A DNA stretch of 58,992 bases from Propionibacteriaceae bacterium (GTDB taxonomy: Bacteria > Actinomycetota > Actinomycetes > Propionibacteriales > Propionibacteriaceae): NCBI GenBank assembly GCA_031272505.1, contig JAISTQ010000022.1, positions 1 to 58,992 on the forward strand, read 5' to 3'. Shown piece after piece: positions 35,771-43,059 of the stretch. The first letter of the stretch is position 1. Each line of letters opens with the position of its first letter. The notes beneath the pieces are model-generated. The model saw only the letters and a list, made by a program, of their open reading frames with translations, was not told where the DNA came from and did no database searches. The position numbers and the translations under genes are program-made.

Positions 35771-35880
35771 CACACTCTTATGCACTCTTATGCACTCTTA
35801 TATGCTCTTAAGTGCTCTTAAGTTTTCTGATATGCTCTTAAGCAATCTGATACGGGCTGATACGCTCTGAAGCGGAGTGA
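35771..35880 (+). repeat. Eleven-unit, 10-bp phased tandem repeat
   Basis: Eleven consecutive 10-bp units follow without interruption, consensus roughly NNNGCTCTKA: four near-identical TRYRCTCTTA-like units, then AGTGCTCTTA, AGTTTTCTGA, TATGCTCTTA, AGCAATCTGA, TACGGGCTGA, TACGCTCTGA and AGCGGAGTGA. The period is not a multiple of three and there is no spacer, so it is neither coding nor CRISPR. It ends 18 bp before the ATPase start, which has its own GGAGG site, and begins 3 bp after repeat copy C. Confidence 0.8.
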
Positions 35881-35898
35881 TGGAGAGGAGGCAAAGCG

Positions 35899-36996
35899 AT
35901 GCCGGAAGATCGTTCGTTTGTGCCGGCTTTTGGAAACAAGCCAAGGCGGCTGGTTGGGCGTGATGAGGAGATCGCTGGTTTCTTGCGTGGGCTGGCGGGG
36001 CCGCCGGGGCATCGGGATCGCGCCACGTTGTGTCTGGGACAACGCGGCATGGGAAAGACGGCGCTGCTGTTGAAGTTCGCGGAATTGGCCGAAAGCCACG
36101 GGTTTGTGGCGGCGAAAGCGACAGCGGGGGTGGATCTGCTGGTGCAGTTGATCGAGGGCATCCAGGCCGCCGGATCGAAATACGTTCCGTCGAATCGCAG
36201 GTTTACCGGGGTGAGCGTGGGGGCGTTGGGGTTTTCCGTCGGGTTGAGTTTCACTGATGACACCGAGCGCAAGGCCAGTTTCCGGGCCAAGCTGTCGCTG
36301 CTCTGCCAGGCGTTGGAGAATCACGAGAAAGGCGTGCTGCTGCTGGTGGACGAGGTGACGGCCGACGATGAGCAGATCCGTCAGCTTGCCACCGCCTACC
36401 AGGAGTTGGTGGGGGAGGGGCGGAACATCGCGATTGCGATGGCTGGGCTGCCGGCGGCCGTGTCGTCGGTCTTGAACGATAAGGTGCTCACGTTTTTGAA
36501 TCGAGCTCGGAAGATACAGCTCGGCCCGTTGCCACTGGCGGACGTCACCGTCGATTATTTCAACACGTTCAAGGAGTTAGGCAAGTCGATCAGTGTTGAC
36601 GATCTGGGGCGCGCGGTCGCGGCGACGATGGGGTATCCGTATTTGTTGCAGTTGATCGGGTATTACCTTTTGGAGTTCACCGGCGCGGACAGCGAGATCT
36701 CCAGCGCCACGGTTGATCTGGCCATCAACACTTCGCGGACCGCGATGGTCGATGGCATCTTCACCCCGAGCCTGAGCCCGCTCTCGAAGCGTGATCGCGA
36801 ATTCCTCGAAGCCATGAGCCTTGATGACGAGACCAGCGACATCGCCGACATCACCCAGCGCCTCGGCGTCACCGCCGCCAGTGCCCAACAAACCCGCCGC
36901 CGCCTCATCGCCTCCGGCGTGATCATCCCGTCGGGCACCGGCCAACTCCAATACGCCCTCCCCTACTTGGGCCCATTTTTTCGCGGCACCCTGTAG
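35899..36996 (+). CDS. P-loop ATPase (archaeal-ATPase/Orc1-like family)
   Basis: 365 residues with a good GGAGG 8 nt upstream. Walker A is GQRGMGKT (residues 47-54), Walker B is LLLVDE (Asp151/Glu152), and a sensor-like AIAMAGLPAAV follows. A winged-helix-like C-terminal region (SDIADITQRLGVTAASAQQ and TRRRLIASGVIIPSGTG) suggests DNA binding. This layout is that of the ATPase_2/AAA family found in many gut and archaeal genomes, whose cellular role is poorly known. It has no neighbouring partner gene that is intact. The phased 10-bp repeat array directly upstream is a plausible control or binding region. Confidence 0.8.
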   Translation: MPEDRSFVPAFGNKPRRLVGRDEEIAGFLRGLAGPPGHRDRATLCLGQRGMGKTALLLKFAELAESHGFVAAKATAGVDLLVQLIEGIQAAGSKYVPSNRRFTGVSVGALGFSVGLSFTDDTERKASFRAKLSLLCQALENHEKGVLLLVDEVTADDEQIRQLATAYQELVGEGRNIAIAMAGLPAAVSSVLNDKVLTFLNRARKIQLGPLPLADVTVDYFNTFKELGKSISVDDLGRAVAATMGYPYLLQLIGYYLLEFTGADSEISSATVDLAINTSRTAMVDGIFTPSLSPLSKRDREFLEAMSLDDETSDIADITQRLGVTAASAQQTRRRLIASGVIIPSGTGQLQYALPYLGPFFRGTL

Positions 36997-37115
36997 CCGT
37001 CCTCCTCGAACACCTCCTCCAAAAGTGCCTCGACGACCCCGCCAACGCCCGCCGCTACGCGAGCCTCGTCCTGGACATCGACCCCACCAACACCGTCGCC
37101 CGCCAGTACTTGTAG
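36996..37115 (+). pseudogene. Remnant of a TPR-like coding sequence
   Basis: Directly after the ATPase stop, another frame reads AVLLEHLLQKCLDDPANARR, then YASLVLDIDPTNTVARQYL and a stop. The A-x2-Y-x3-VL-x-IDP-x-N pattern resembles a TPR helix pair. There is no start codon or upstream domain, so it is best seen as the 3' scrap of a lost gene. It could alternatively be chance reading of GC-rich DNA. Nothing else is seen up to 37187. Confidence 0.35.
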
Positions 37116-37187
37116 CTGCTACCTGGCATCAAGACAACTCCCACAACCCCTAGACCCAAAACTGAGTCACCGAAATCAACCTCCCGG

Positions 37188-37424
37188 TCACTTGACGGAC
37201 TCTTCGGTGGCCTGCCCTTGGGCGATATCATCCTCTTCTCCGAAGACTTCCTCCCAGAGTCTGCGCAACTCGGCGACACTCGGGACGAGCGGAGCGCCTC
37301 CTTGGGCGTTATCTTCCATGTAGCCATACCAATCGGCTTGAGCGATGCCCTGCGCGGTGATAAGCCACGGCCCGGTGATGGGCTCGCCGTCTGCGGCGAT
37401 GACCTTGCTCATCTCGTCGTCCAT
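37188..37424 (-). CDS. Small acidic protein of unknown function (possibly frameshifted)
   Basis: 78 residues, not recognised: MDDEMSKVIAADGEP, a central GPWLITAQGIAQADWYGYM and an acidic ELRRLWEEVFGEEDD helix. The composition looks like a real cytosolic protein, unlike the Arg-rich overlapping frames. The reading continues upstream without a start, and a +1 shift at a four-base G run (37452-37455, C on the plus strand) would join it to a plausible N-terminus from 37530 (MSAVLKLVQARLRQLLSPQR). The gene may thus be broken or mis-sequenced. The gap from 37425 to 37664 otherwise shows nothing. Confidence 0.45.
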   Translation of the reverse strand: MDDEMSKVIAADGEPITGPWLITAQGIAQADWYGYMEDNAQGGAPLVPSVAELRRLWEEVFGEEDDIAQGQATEESVK

Positions 37425-37664
37425 TCCTTCGGCACCGACAGCAGCATCGAGCCCCGGAAGTCACAGCGTCCCTTTGCGGTGACAGCAACTGTCTCAGGCG
37501 TGCTTGTACCAACTTTAGTACCGCTGACATGCAGCAAAGCCCCTAGCTGGAGCCGCATTGGTGGTGGCCGAAGCCGAAAAGCTGCCTAAGTTGGTTTTAG
37601 GGTTCTCGACCTGTTGCCACCACCATGCGGACGCCGACGCTCGATATGGCGCACTGTCGTCCGC

Positions 37665-38465
37665 TCAGCACCAGTAGACCGGGGTGTCGGTTTCGATCGA
37701 CGCCTGGAAAAGCTCACGGAGCGGCTTGACGCACGGGATGTCGTCTTGCACTAGGGGACGCGCGACAACCTTCAAGTCTAGATCGTCCCGCCCGAAGCCC
37801 ATGCCGTCGAAGGTGAACTGGCTGCCGTCGTCGCCGATGAAAGTGACGACGTCGCGGTCATCTTCGTACTTGACGCGCTGCTGCACTGCCATAGACCGGA
37901 AGACTTCGACATCGTCTTTACGGACAAAGATGCCAGCCGGATCGAACCCGCAACTGATGCCTCCATGTGAGAATGCCCAATTGCCACCCCAGCGTGGGTT
38001 GTAGTCGTACTCCTCTTCACCGGTGTCGGCATCTACCAAGAACCATCCGGGGCAACCGACCGCCCGTTCGCAAAGCAAATCAAGCTCACTTAACACCGCA
38101 GAGGCCTGCTCCGGAGAAACGCTACCGCTGTTCCGATGAGGTAGCAGATTCCTGAGTGTCGAGAGCTGGCCATCATCGAACCGCGAAACGTAGCTCCGGA
38201 AGACGCTGACCTCAGGCCAGCTGCCCACCCGTGCCGAGCAGATTTCCATCCCCCAATGCTGGCAACTCGCCTCCCGCCAGTCGCAGAGCTTTTCGTACAG
38301 TGCCCACCATTTCCTGTCTGTGTCTTCGTCGCGCTCTTCCCCTAGACAATCCCGCTTCAGATAGGGAAGGCCCCCTGCAGTCCCCAACATGGACCACGGC
38401 ACCGGCGGATCCTCCACCAACCCCTCGGCCAAACAACGACAAGGTACATACGCATCGAGCCCCAT
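37665..38465 (-). CDS. Hypothetical Cys-rich cytosolic protein
   Basis: 266 residues from the ATG preceded by AGGAGGAG. It begins MGLDAYVPCRCLAEGL and has no signal peptide or membrane segment. It has 10-12 Cys, many Trp and acidic residues, and a distinctive WFLVDADTGEEEYDYN middle section followed by FSHGGISCGF. I do not recognise the family. It stands alone between the small acidic gene and the restriction-modification pair, in a region of decayed and defence-type genes. An immunity- or toxin-related role is possible, but nothing in the sequence proves it. Confidence 0.65.
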   Translation of the reverse strand: MGLDAYVPCRCLAEGLVEDPPVPWSMLGTAGGLPYLKRDCLGEERDEDTDRKWWALYEKLCDWREASCQHWGMEICSARVGSWPEVSVFRSYVSRFDDGQLSTLRNLLPHRNSGSVSPEQASAVLSELDLLCERAVGCPGWFLVDADTGEEEYDYNPRWGGNWAFSHGGISCGFDPAGIFVRKDDVEVFRSMAVQQRVKYEDDRDVVTFIGDDGSQFTFDGMGFGRDDLDLKVVARPLVQDDIPCVKPLRELFQASIETDTPVYWC

Positions 38466-38823
38466 TGCTCCTCCTATCAGTAGCCGTCGAGCCCCTGCGA
38501 CCCGACACCTCCCATTCTGCTCAGCCCCTCCGACATTTATCCCAGAAACACGCCCTGACAAGGGGAAACGTCAGCAGCGGGTGCGTTCCAACCCTGCAAA
38601 GACACTCCTTCCGCACCCGGCAACGCCAGCACCTCCTCGCCAACCCCAAGGTCAGAATTCGAGCGCCGGGGGAGGGTCAATGGTGAGCCGTCGTCGGCAG
38701 GCTTGACTGAAGATGACGATACTTGGGGTGTTATTGTCTGTGTTCCGGTTCCTGTGCTAAGAGCTTTCTCATAACCCGGTTTTGATCCGTCGTGGCCGTG
38801 GTGTCTTGTTGTACGCTGACGAC
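38466..38823. other. 358-bp intergenic region before the restriction-modification operon
   Basis: No convincing open reading frame, tRNA or terminator was seen on either strand. Its right end supplies the TACGCT box 6 nt before the methyltransferase ATG. The base composition falls towards the right, at the edge of the lower-GC restriction-modification segment. Confidence 0.5.
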
Positions 38824-40731
38824 ATGGTCACGCGCGCTCAGGTTCAGTTGCCGGGGACGGGACTGCCATCAGCCAGACCAGTACTCAAGTGGGCTGGCGG
38901 AAAGTCACAACTAGTACCTGAGCTGCTTGAGAGGGTTCCGCGAAGGTTCGGGAAGTACATCGAACCGTTCTTTGGAGGGGGCGCGCTCTTCTTTGCGCTA
39001 CAACCGGGGGCTGGTGTGATCGCGGACATTAACCCTGAGCTAGGCAATCTATATGTGGCGATACGCGACAATGTGGATGAAGTAATCCGGTACCTTGCTG
39101 CCCACAAGAACGAGGAGTCTCACTTCTACGAGGTGCGCTCGCAGGACTGGCAGTCGATGTCGTCGGCAGAAGCCGCAGCTCGCACCATCTTCCTGAACCG
39201 AACCTGCTTCAATGGTTTGTATCGCGTAAACAGGGCAGGAAGATTCAACGTCCCCTTCGGGGGCTACAAGAACCCAAGGATCTTGGATACGGACAACCTG
39301 TTCGCAGTCTCACAGAGCCTCCAGGGAGTACAGATCCTTGTCGGAGACTACAAGACAGTACTTGCCGGGCAGGCAAAGCCCGGGGATCTTGTCTTCCTTG
39401 ACCCTCCCTACTTGCCTGTCTCCGAATATTCAGATTTCAAGCGATACACCAAGGAGCAATTCTTCGAAGAGGATCATGTAGAACTTGCCGCAGAAGTGCG
39501 GCGTCTACACGAGCTTGGGTGCTTTGTCATCCTGACGAACTCCAATCATCCCCTTGTCCACGATCTATACAAGGGCTTTAGGATCGACGTCTTCCAAACC
39601 AAACGCCACATTTCCTCTCGTGCAGATCGCCGTAATGGTGAAGATGTCGTAGTCACCATCCCACCCAAACAGCGTTTCAGTCTCCGTCTCCTGCCTGAGC
39701 CGCTTGATGATCAGACCTTGTTGTTCCCAACTACTCGATTCATGGGCTCTAAGAGTAAGTTGCTCACCGACATTTGGTCTGTCGCAAGCCAGTTCGACTA
39801 CCAGAACGTTGTTGACCTCTTCGCAGGCTCGGGCATCGTCTCGTACATGTTCAAGGCCAAAGGTAAGAACGTCCTTGCCAACGACTACATGGCTTTTAGT
39901 GCCAACACCGCCAAGGCTCTTGTGGAGAACAGCTGCGAGACACTTCCGATTGCCAAAGCTAAGCAGCTCGTGAGCACACGCTTTGACAATGATAGCTTCG
40001 TAGAAACCACCTTTGCCGGGCTCTATTACACCGACGAAGACAATCGGTTCATCGATTCAATGCGGGCAGGGATTTCCAAGATTCGCAACCCGCATCAACG
40101 GGCTATCGCCATGGCAGCTCTCATCCGCGCTTGTTTGAAGAAGCGCCCACGGGGGATCTTCACTTACACAGGTACTCGGTACGACGATGGTCGGCGAGAT
40201 CTTCAAATCTCGTTTGCCGAGCATTTCCTTGAGGCTGTACAACTGCTGAATGCTGCCGTTTTCGATAATGGAGGGCTCTCCTGGTCGCGGTTGGGGGATG
40301 CGATGGCAGTCCCGACTAAGGAAGACGCTCTTGTGTACATCGACCCGCCGTACTATTCGCCTCTATCGGACAACGAGTATGTCAGGCGCTATCATTTCGT
40401 CGAAGGTTTGGCCAGAGACTGGCAGGGTGTTGAGATCCAGCGGCACACCTTGACGAAGAAGTTCAAGTCGTATCCGACGCCGTTCTCGTCCCGAACTGGG
40501 GCACATGAGGCTTTTGATCGGCTCTTCAGGCGTCATCGCAACTCAGTGTTGGTGGTGTCTTACTCTTCGAACTCGCTTCCTACTTTGGATGAGATGGTTA
40601 CCTTGATGAGCAGACACAAACGGCACGTAGAAGTCATCCCCGTCAATCACAGGTACTCGTTCGGAAACCAAGCCCACAAGGTTGGCAACAACCGGAACGA
40701 AGTGCTTGAGTACTTGTTTGTAGGATTCTGA
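38824..40731 (+). CDS. Double D12-class DNA adenine methyltransferase (M.FokI-like fusion)
   Basis: 635 residues made of two complete adenine-N6 methyltransferase domains in tandem. The first has VLKWAGGKSQL (AdoMet site), EPFFGGGALFF and FLDPPYLP (DPPY, Asp193). The second has TRFMGSKSKLL, VVDLFAGSGIVSYMF (Asp331) and YIDPPYYSPL (Asp507). Such fusions are typical of type IIS systems with an asymmetric site, where each half methylates one strand, as in M.FokI. The ATG follows TACGCT by 6 nt. The stop overlaps the nuclease start by one base (TGATG). The lower GC than the flanks and the accessory setting point to horizontal acquisition. Confidence 0.9.
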   Translation: MVTRAQVQLPGTGLPSARPVLKWAGGKSQLVPELLERVPRRFGKYIEPFFGGGALFFALQPGAGVIADINPELGNLYVAIRDNVDEVIRYLAAHKNEESHFYEVRSQDWQSMSSAEAAARTIFLNRTCFNGLYRVNRAGRFNVPFGGYKNPRILDTDNLFAVSQSLQGVQILVGDYKTVLAGQAKPGDLVFLDPPYLPVSEYSDFKRYTKEQFFEEDHVELAAEVRRLHELGCFVILTNSNHPLVHDLYKGFRIDVFQTKRHISSRADRRNGEDVVVTIPPKQRFSLRLLPEPLDDQTLLFPTTRFMGSKSKLLTDIWSVASQFDYQNVVDLFAGSGIVSYMFKAKGKNVLANDYMAFSANTAKALVENSCETLPIAKAKQLVSTRFDNDSFVETTFAGLYYTDEDNRFIDSMRAGISKIRNPHQRAIAMAALIRACLKKRPRGIFTYTGTRYDDGRRDLQISFAEHFLEAVQLLNAAVFDNGGLSWSRLGDAMAVPTKEDALVYIDPPYYSPLSDNEYVRRYHFVEGLARDWQGVEIQRHTLTKKFKSYPTPFSSRTGAHEAFDRLFRRHRNSVLVVSYSSNSLPTLDEMVTLMSRHKRHVEVIPVNHRYSFGNQAHKVGNNRNEVLEYLFVGF

Positions 40732-42455
40732 TGGCCGAACTGAGCTTCCCTGTCCGCGTTAGGCCATGGCATCTCGCAAACACTACCGTTAGAAACCCCG
40801 GCAGGCTTCAAGCGGGGCTTAGAGCCTTAATAGATCGCGGCTATGCAGGCAATATGAATAGGGATATGGAGGAGAAGATTGCTCGTGCACTGCATGAAGA
40901 GAGCATCATTTCGCTCTCGGACAGCACGAAGGATGTCACCTCGATCGCCCGGAAGTGGCGGAGCGCATTGGTGCAACTCGGATTCTTATGGCCCGATGTG
41001 GATATGCGACCAAGAATCCGTGACGTTCGCCAGAGCGAATTAGGCGCTGCATTTACGCTGACACCCAACGGCGAAAGACTTTTAGAGGCCCAGTCATTTC
41101 TCGGTGTGCAAGAAGTGCTACTTAGATCGATTGCGGCGCTGACTCTCCCTAGCCCACTGGAACCAGCCTACGACTTTTCGCCGTTCTCTCCGCTGCGGCA
41201 CGTGATTCGAATCATTAGGGAGCTAGAACGATCCGGGAATGGACGGTTCCTGACTCGACTGGAGATTGCTTCGATTGTCATATTCTCCGTCGGAAGTGAC
41301 CGGCTTGACAGCGTTGTGAAGAAGATTATACGGCAGAGAGACGAGCGTGCTATAGTGATAGGGAAGCGACGTTTCGAATCGGAGACAATTGAAACGAAAG
41401 CGGGATCCACAGGCAACAAGCGTCAAACTCTTTACGACTATCAGGATGTAGTCTGTCGCTACTTGAAGGCCACTGGCCTTTTCCAATCCTGTGGCAGGGG
41501 AATTGAGCTAGCTCCCGAACTAGAGGCAGCGGCCAAGTCATTGGCGGACGAGCCTGACGAACAGTTGCCAAGAGTCGAGTATCTCGTCCGTCTTGCTAAT
41601 GGGTCTGCATTGCCGACCGATACTCTCGCAGGAGCGGTAGGAGTTTTAGATGGCCTGCTCGACATCGCATCCGATTCAGGAGTTTCCTTCGACAGTGCTG
41701 GTTACGATCTCAGTACTACTGAAGGATTATCGCTAGCTCGCCACGATCTTCTTGATCTCGTCTTCCAGCAGAAGGAGCTTGAGTACTCCAAGAATCAACG
41801 CAACAAGATGGAAGAGATTCTGGCTTATCTCCGCATGTTGGACGAGGGGAAAGACAAGATTAAACTTGCTGGTGAGCAACTGACAATACCCAAAGCTGAA
41901 CGAGCGGCATATTTCGAATGGTTGTTGTGGCGGGTGCTGCTCGCGCTGAATCAGCTCGAGGTACCTCCGGATAAGGTGCGACGGTTCAACGCTGACAATG
42001 ATTTCCTGCCGATAGGTACCGCTCCAGGCGGGGGTGCAGATGTGATCGGCGTGTACCGCGACTCAGTGATCGTAGTGGAAGTCACTCTCACGTCTGGATC
42101 CCGCCAAGTAGCAGCAGAGGGTGAACCCGTCAGACGACACGTCGCCGATGTACTAGAAAAGTATGAGCCATTGGGCAAAGCCGTCTATGGGCTCTTTATC
42201 GCTAGGCAAATCGACACTAATACCGCTGAGACCTTCAGGACGAGCGTCTGGTACAAGCACAACGACGAGAGGGTTGTACTAAGCATTGTGCCGCTCACCC
42301 TGCGTCAACTCATAGTGGTGTTGGAGCGCGGTGTCAAGAAGGGAAACTTGGAGCCGTCACTACTGATCGATACTATCGTGGAGCTGGCGGAGTTGCGAGC
42401 CGACACCGATGGAGCCCCGGATTGGAAGGAGAAGATCGAGAAGCGGTTGAGCTGA
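40731..42455 (+). CDS. Type IIS restriction endonuclease, AlwI/FokI-like
   Basis: 574 residues. It has an N-terminal and central helical DNA-recognition part with winged-helix-like segments (FLTRLEIASIVIFSVGSDRL, TLYDYQDVVCRYLKATGLF). In the C-terminal third lies a PD-(D/E)xK-like core: PGGGADVIGVYRDSVIVVEV with Asp437 and Glu450 followed by VT, where many family members have xK. The nearby SGSRQ and GEPVRRHV motifs resemble the AlwI-type family as I remember it. Position after a double adenine methyltransferase, with a one-base overlap, supports a type IIS restriction-modification pair. The recognition site cannot be read from the sequence; GGATC (AlwI) or GGATG (FokI) would be first guesses. 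Confidence 0.78.
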   Translation: MAELSFPVRVRPWHLANTTVRNPGRLQAGLRALIDRGYAGNMNRDMEEKIARALHEESIISLSDSTKDVTSIARKWRSALVQLGFLWPDVDMRPRIRDVRQSELGAAFTLTPNGERLLEAQSFLGVQEVLLRSIAALTLPSPLEPAYDFSPFSPLRHVIRIIRELERSGNGRFLTRLEIASIVIFSVGSDRLDSVVKKIIRQRDERAIVIGKRRFESETIETKAGSTGNKRQTLYDYQDVVCRYLKATGLFQSCGRGIELAPELEAAAKSLADEPDEQLPRVEYLVRLANGSALPTDTLAGAVGVLDGLLDIASDSGVSFDSAGYDLSTTEGLSLARHDLLDLVFQQKELEYSKNQRNKMEEILAYLRMLDEGKDKIKLAGEQLTIPKAERAAYFEWLLWRVLLALNQLEVPPDKVRRFNADNDFLPIGTAPGGGADVIGVYRDSVIVVEVTLTSGSRQVAAEGEPVRRHVADVLEKYEPLGKAVYGLFIARQIDTNTAETFRTSVWYKHNDERVVLSIVPLTLRQLIVVLERGVKKGNLEPSLLIDTIVELAELRADTDGAPDWKEKIEKRLS

Positions 42456-42500
42456 ACCGCGATTGTGGCGGGACGAGCATTGATTCATGCCTCCAAGGAT

Positions 42501-42845
42501 TCAGCCGAAGCCAAGCTGCCCGGCCAGAGGAGGCGGACGCCGACTGATTTGCAGACGTCTATCCAGCACGTCTATGCGGGGGACTAGCCCGTCTCGTCCT
42601 TCTTCGTAGGGGGCCGATAGCTCGATCTCGCTCTGCGCGACGCCAGCGGCGAGCAGTCCGCGCGGCTCATCGCCTACTTTGAGCAGGAAGATTCGATCCC
42701 CCGACTCGATGCCTTGGCGTCGGGTGCCGGTGGTCCAGGGTTCGCTGTAGCCGCCGGTGGTACGGATCTGCTCGGTGACGGTGCCGTCATCAAATTCAGT
42801 CCAGATCCACTTGGCTGGGTTCCAGAGTAGGAAAAACGTAGCCAT
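42501..42845 (-). CDS. EVE/PUA-like domain protein, probably C-terminally truncated
   Basis: 114 residues preceded by GAGGAGG 8 nt upstream. MATFFLLWNPAKWIWTEF, then TTGTRRQGIESGDRIFLLKV and GDEPRGLLAAGVAQS match the N-terminal EVE-like domain found in many restriction-associated HNH proteins. In those the domain reads modified bases and is followed by a nuclease domain. Here the reading frame ends at LAGQLGFG with no nuclease. It lies tail-to-tail with the type IIS nuclease, so it may be a leftover of a modification-dependent restriction gene or a free-standing reader. Confidence 0.65.
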   Translation of the reverse strand: MATFFLLWNPAKWIWTEFDDGTVTEQIRTTGGYSEPWTTGTRRQGIESGDRIFLLKVGDEPRGLLAAGVAQSEIELSAPYEEGRDGLVPRIDVLDRRLQISRRPPPLAGQLGFG

Positions 42846-42968
42846 TCGATCTGCCTCCTCGCCGTCCCACTTGCGTCAGGACAAGCCTACGGGAACCGTC
42901 AACTCAGAAGCTACGAAAACTCGCCCCCTTCCGGTAGGCTTGTCTCATCCCTGCGACCTGGAGGATTA

Positions 42969-42995
42969 ATGGACGACTGCGGTTCCGTCAAGTAG
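42969..42995 (+). CDS. Eight-codon leader ORF upstream of the ABC-F gene
   Basis: ATG with GGAGG four bases upstream, encoding MDDCGSVK and a TAG stop. It is followed at once by a hairpin and, 64 bp on, by the ABC-F start with its own GGAGG. Antibiotic-inducible ABC-F resistance genes often carry such short upstream ORFs, on which drug-stalled ribosomes alter leader folding. That role here is inferred from position only. Confidence 0.5.
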   Translation: MDDCGSVK

Positions 42996-43034
42996 AGCCG
43001 GGTCTGCCGTGACGGCGGCCTTACCAGCCCGGCT
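42996..43034 (+). promoter_or_regulatory. Attenuator-like hairpin in the ABC-F leader
   Basis: AGCCGGG (42996-43002) pairs perfectly with CCCGGCT (43028-43034). Inside lies a smaller hairpin (GCCG-TGA-CGGC, 43006-43016). No U-run follows, so a translational or Rho-linked mechanism is likelier than intrinsic termination. Confidence 0.5.
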
Positions 43035-43059
43035 ATGCCCGACGACTGGAGGTACGCCC

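Noticed and set aside
35771-35880. CRISPR-like array
   Set aside because: Units are 10 bp long with no spacers and no cas genes nearby; it is a plain tandem repeat.
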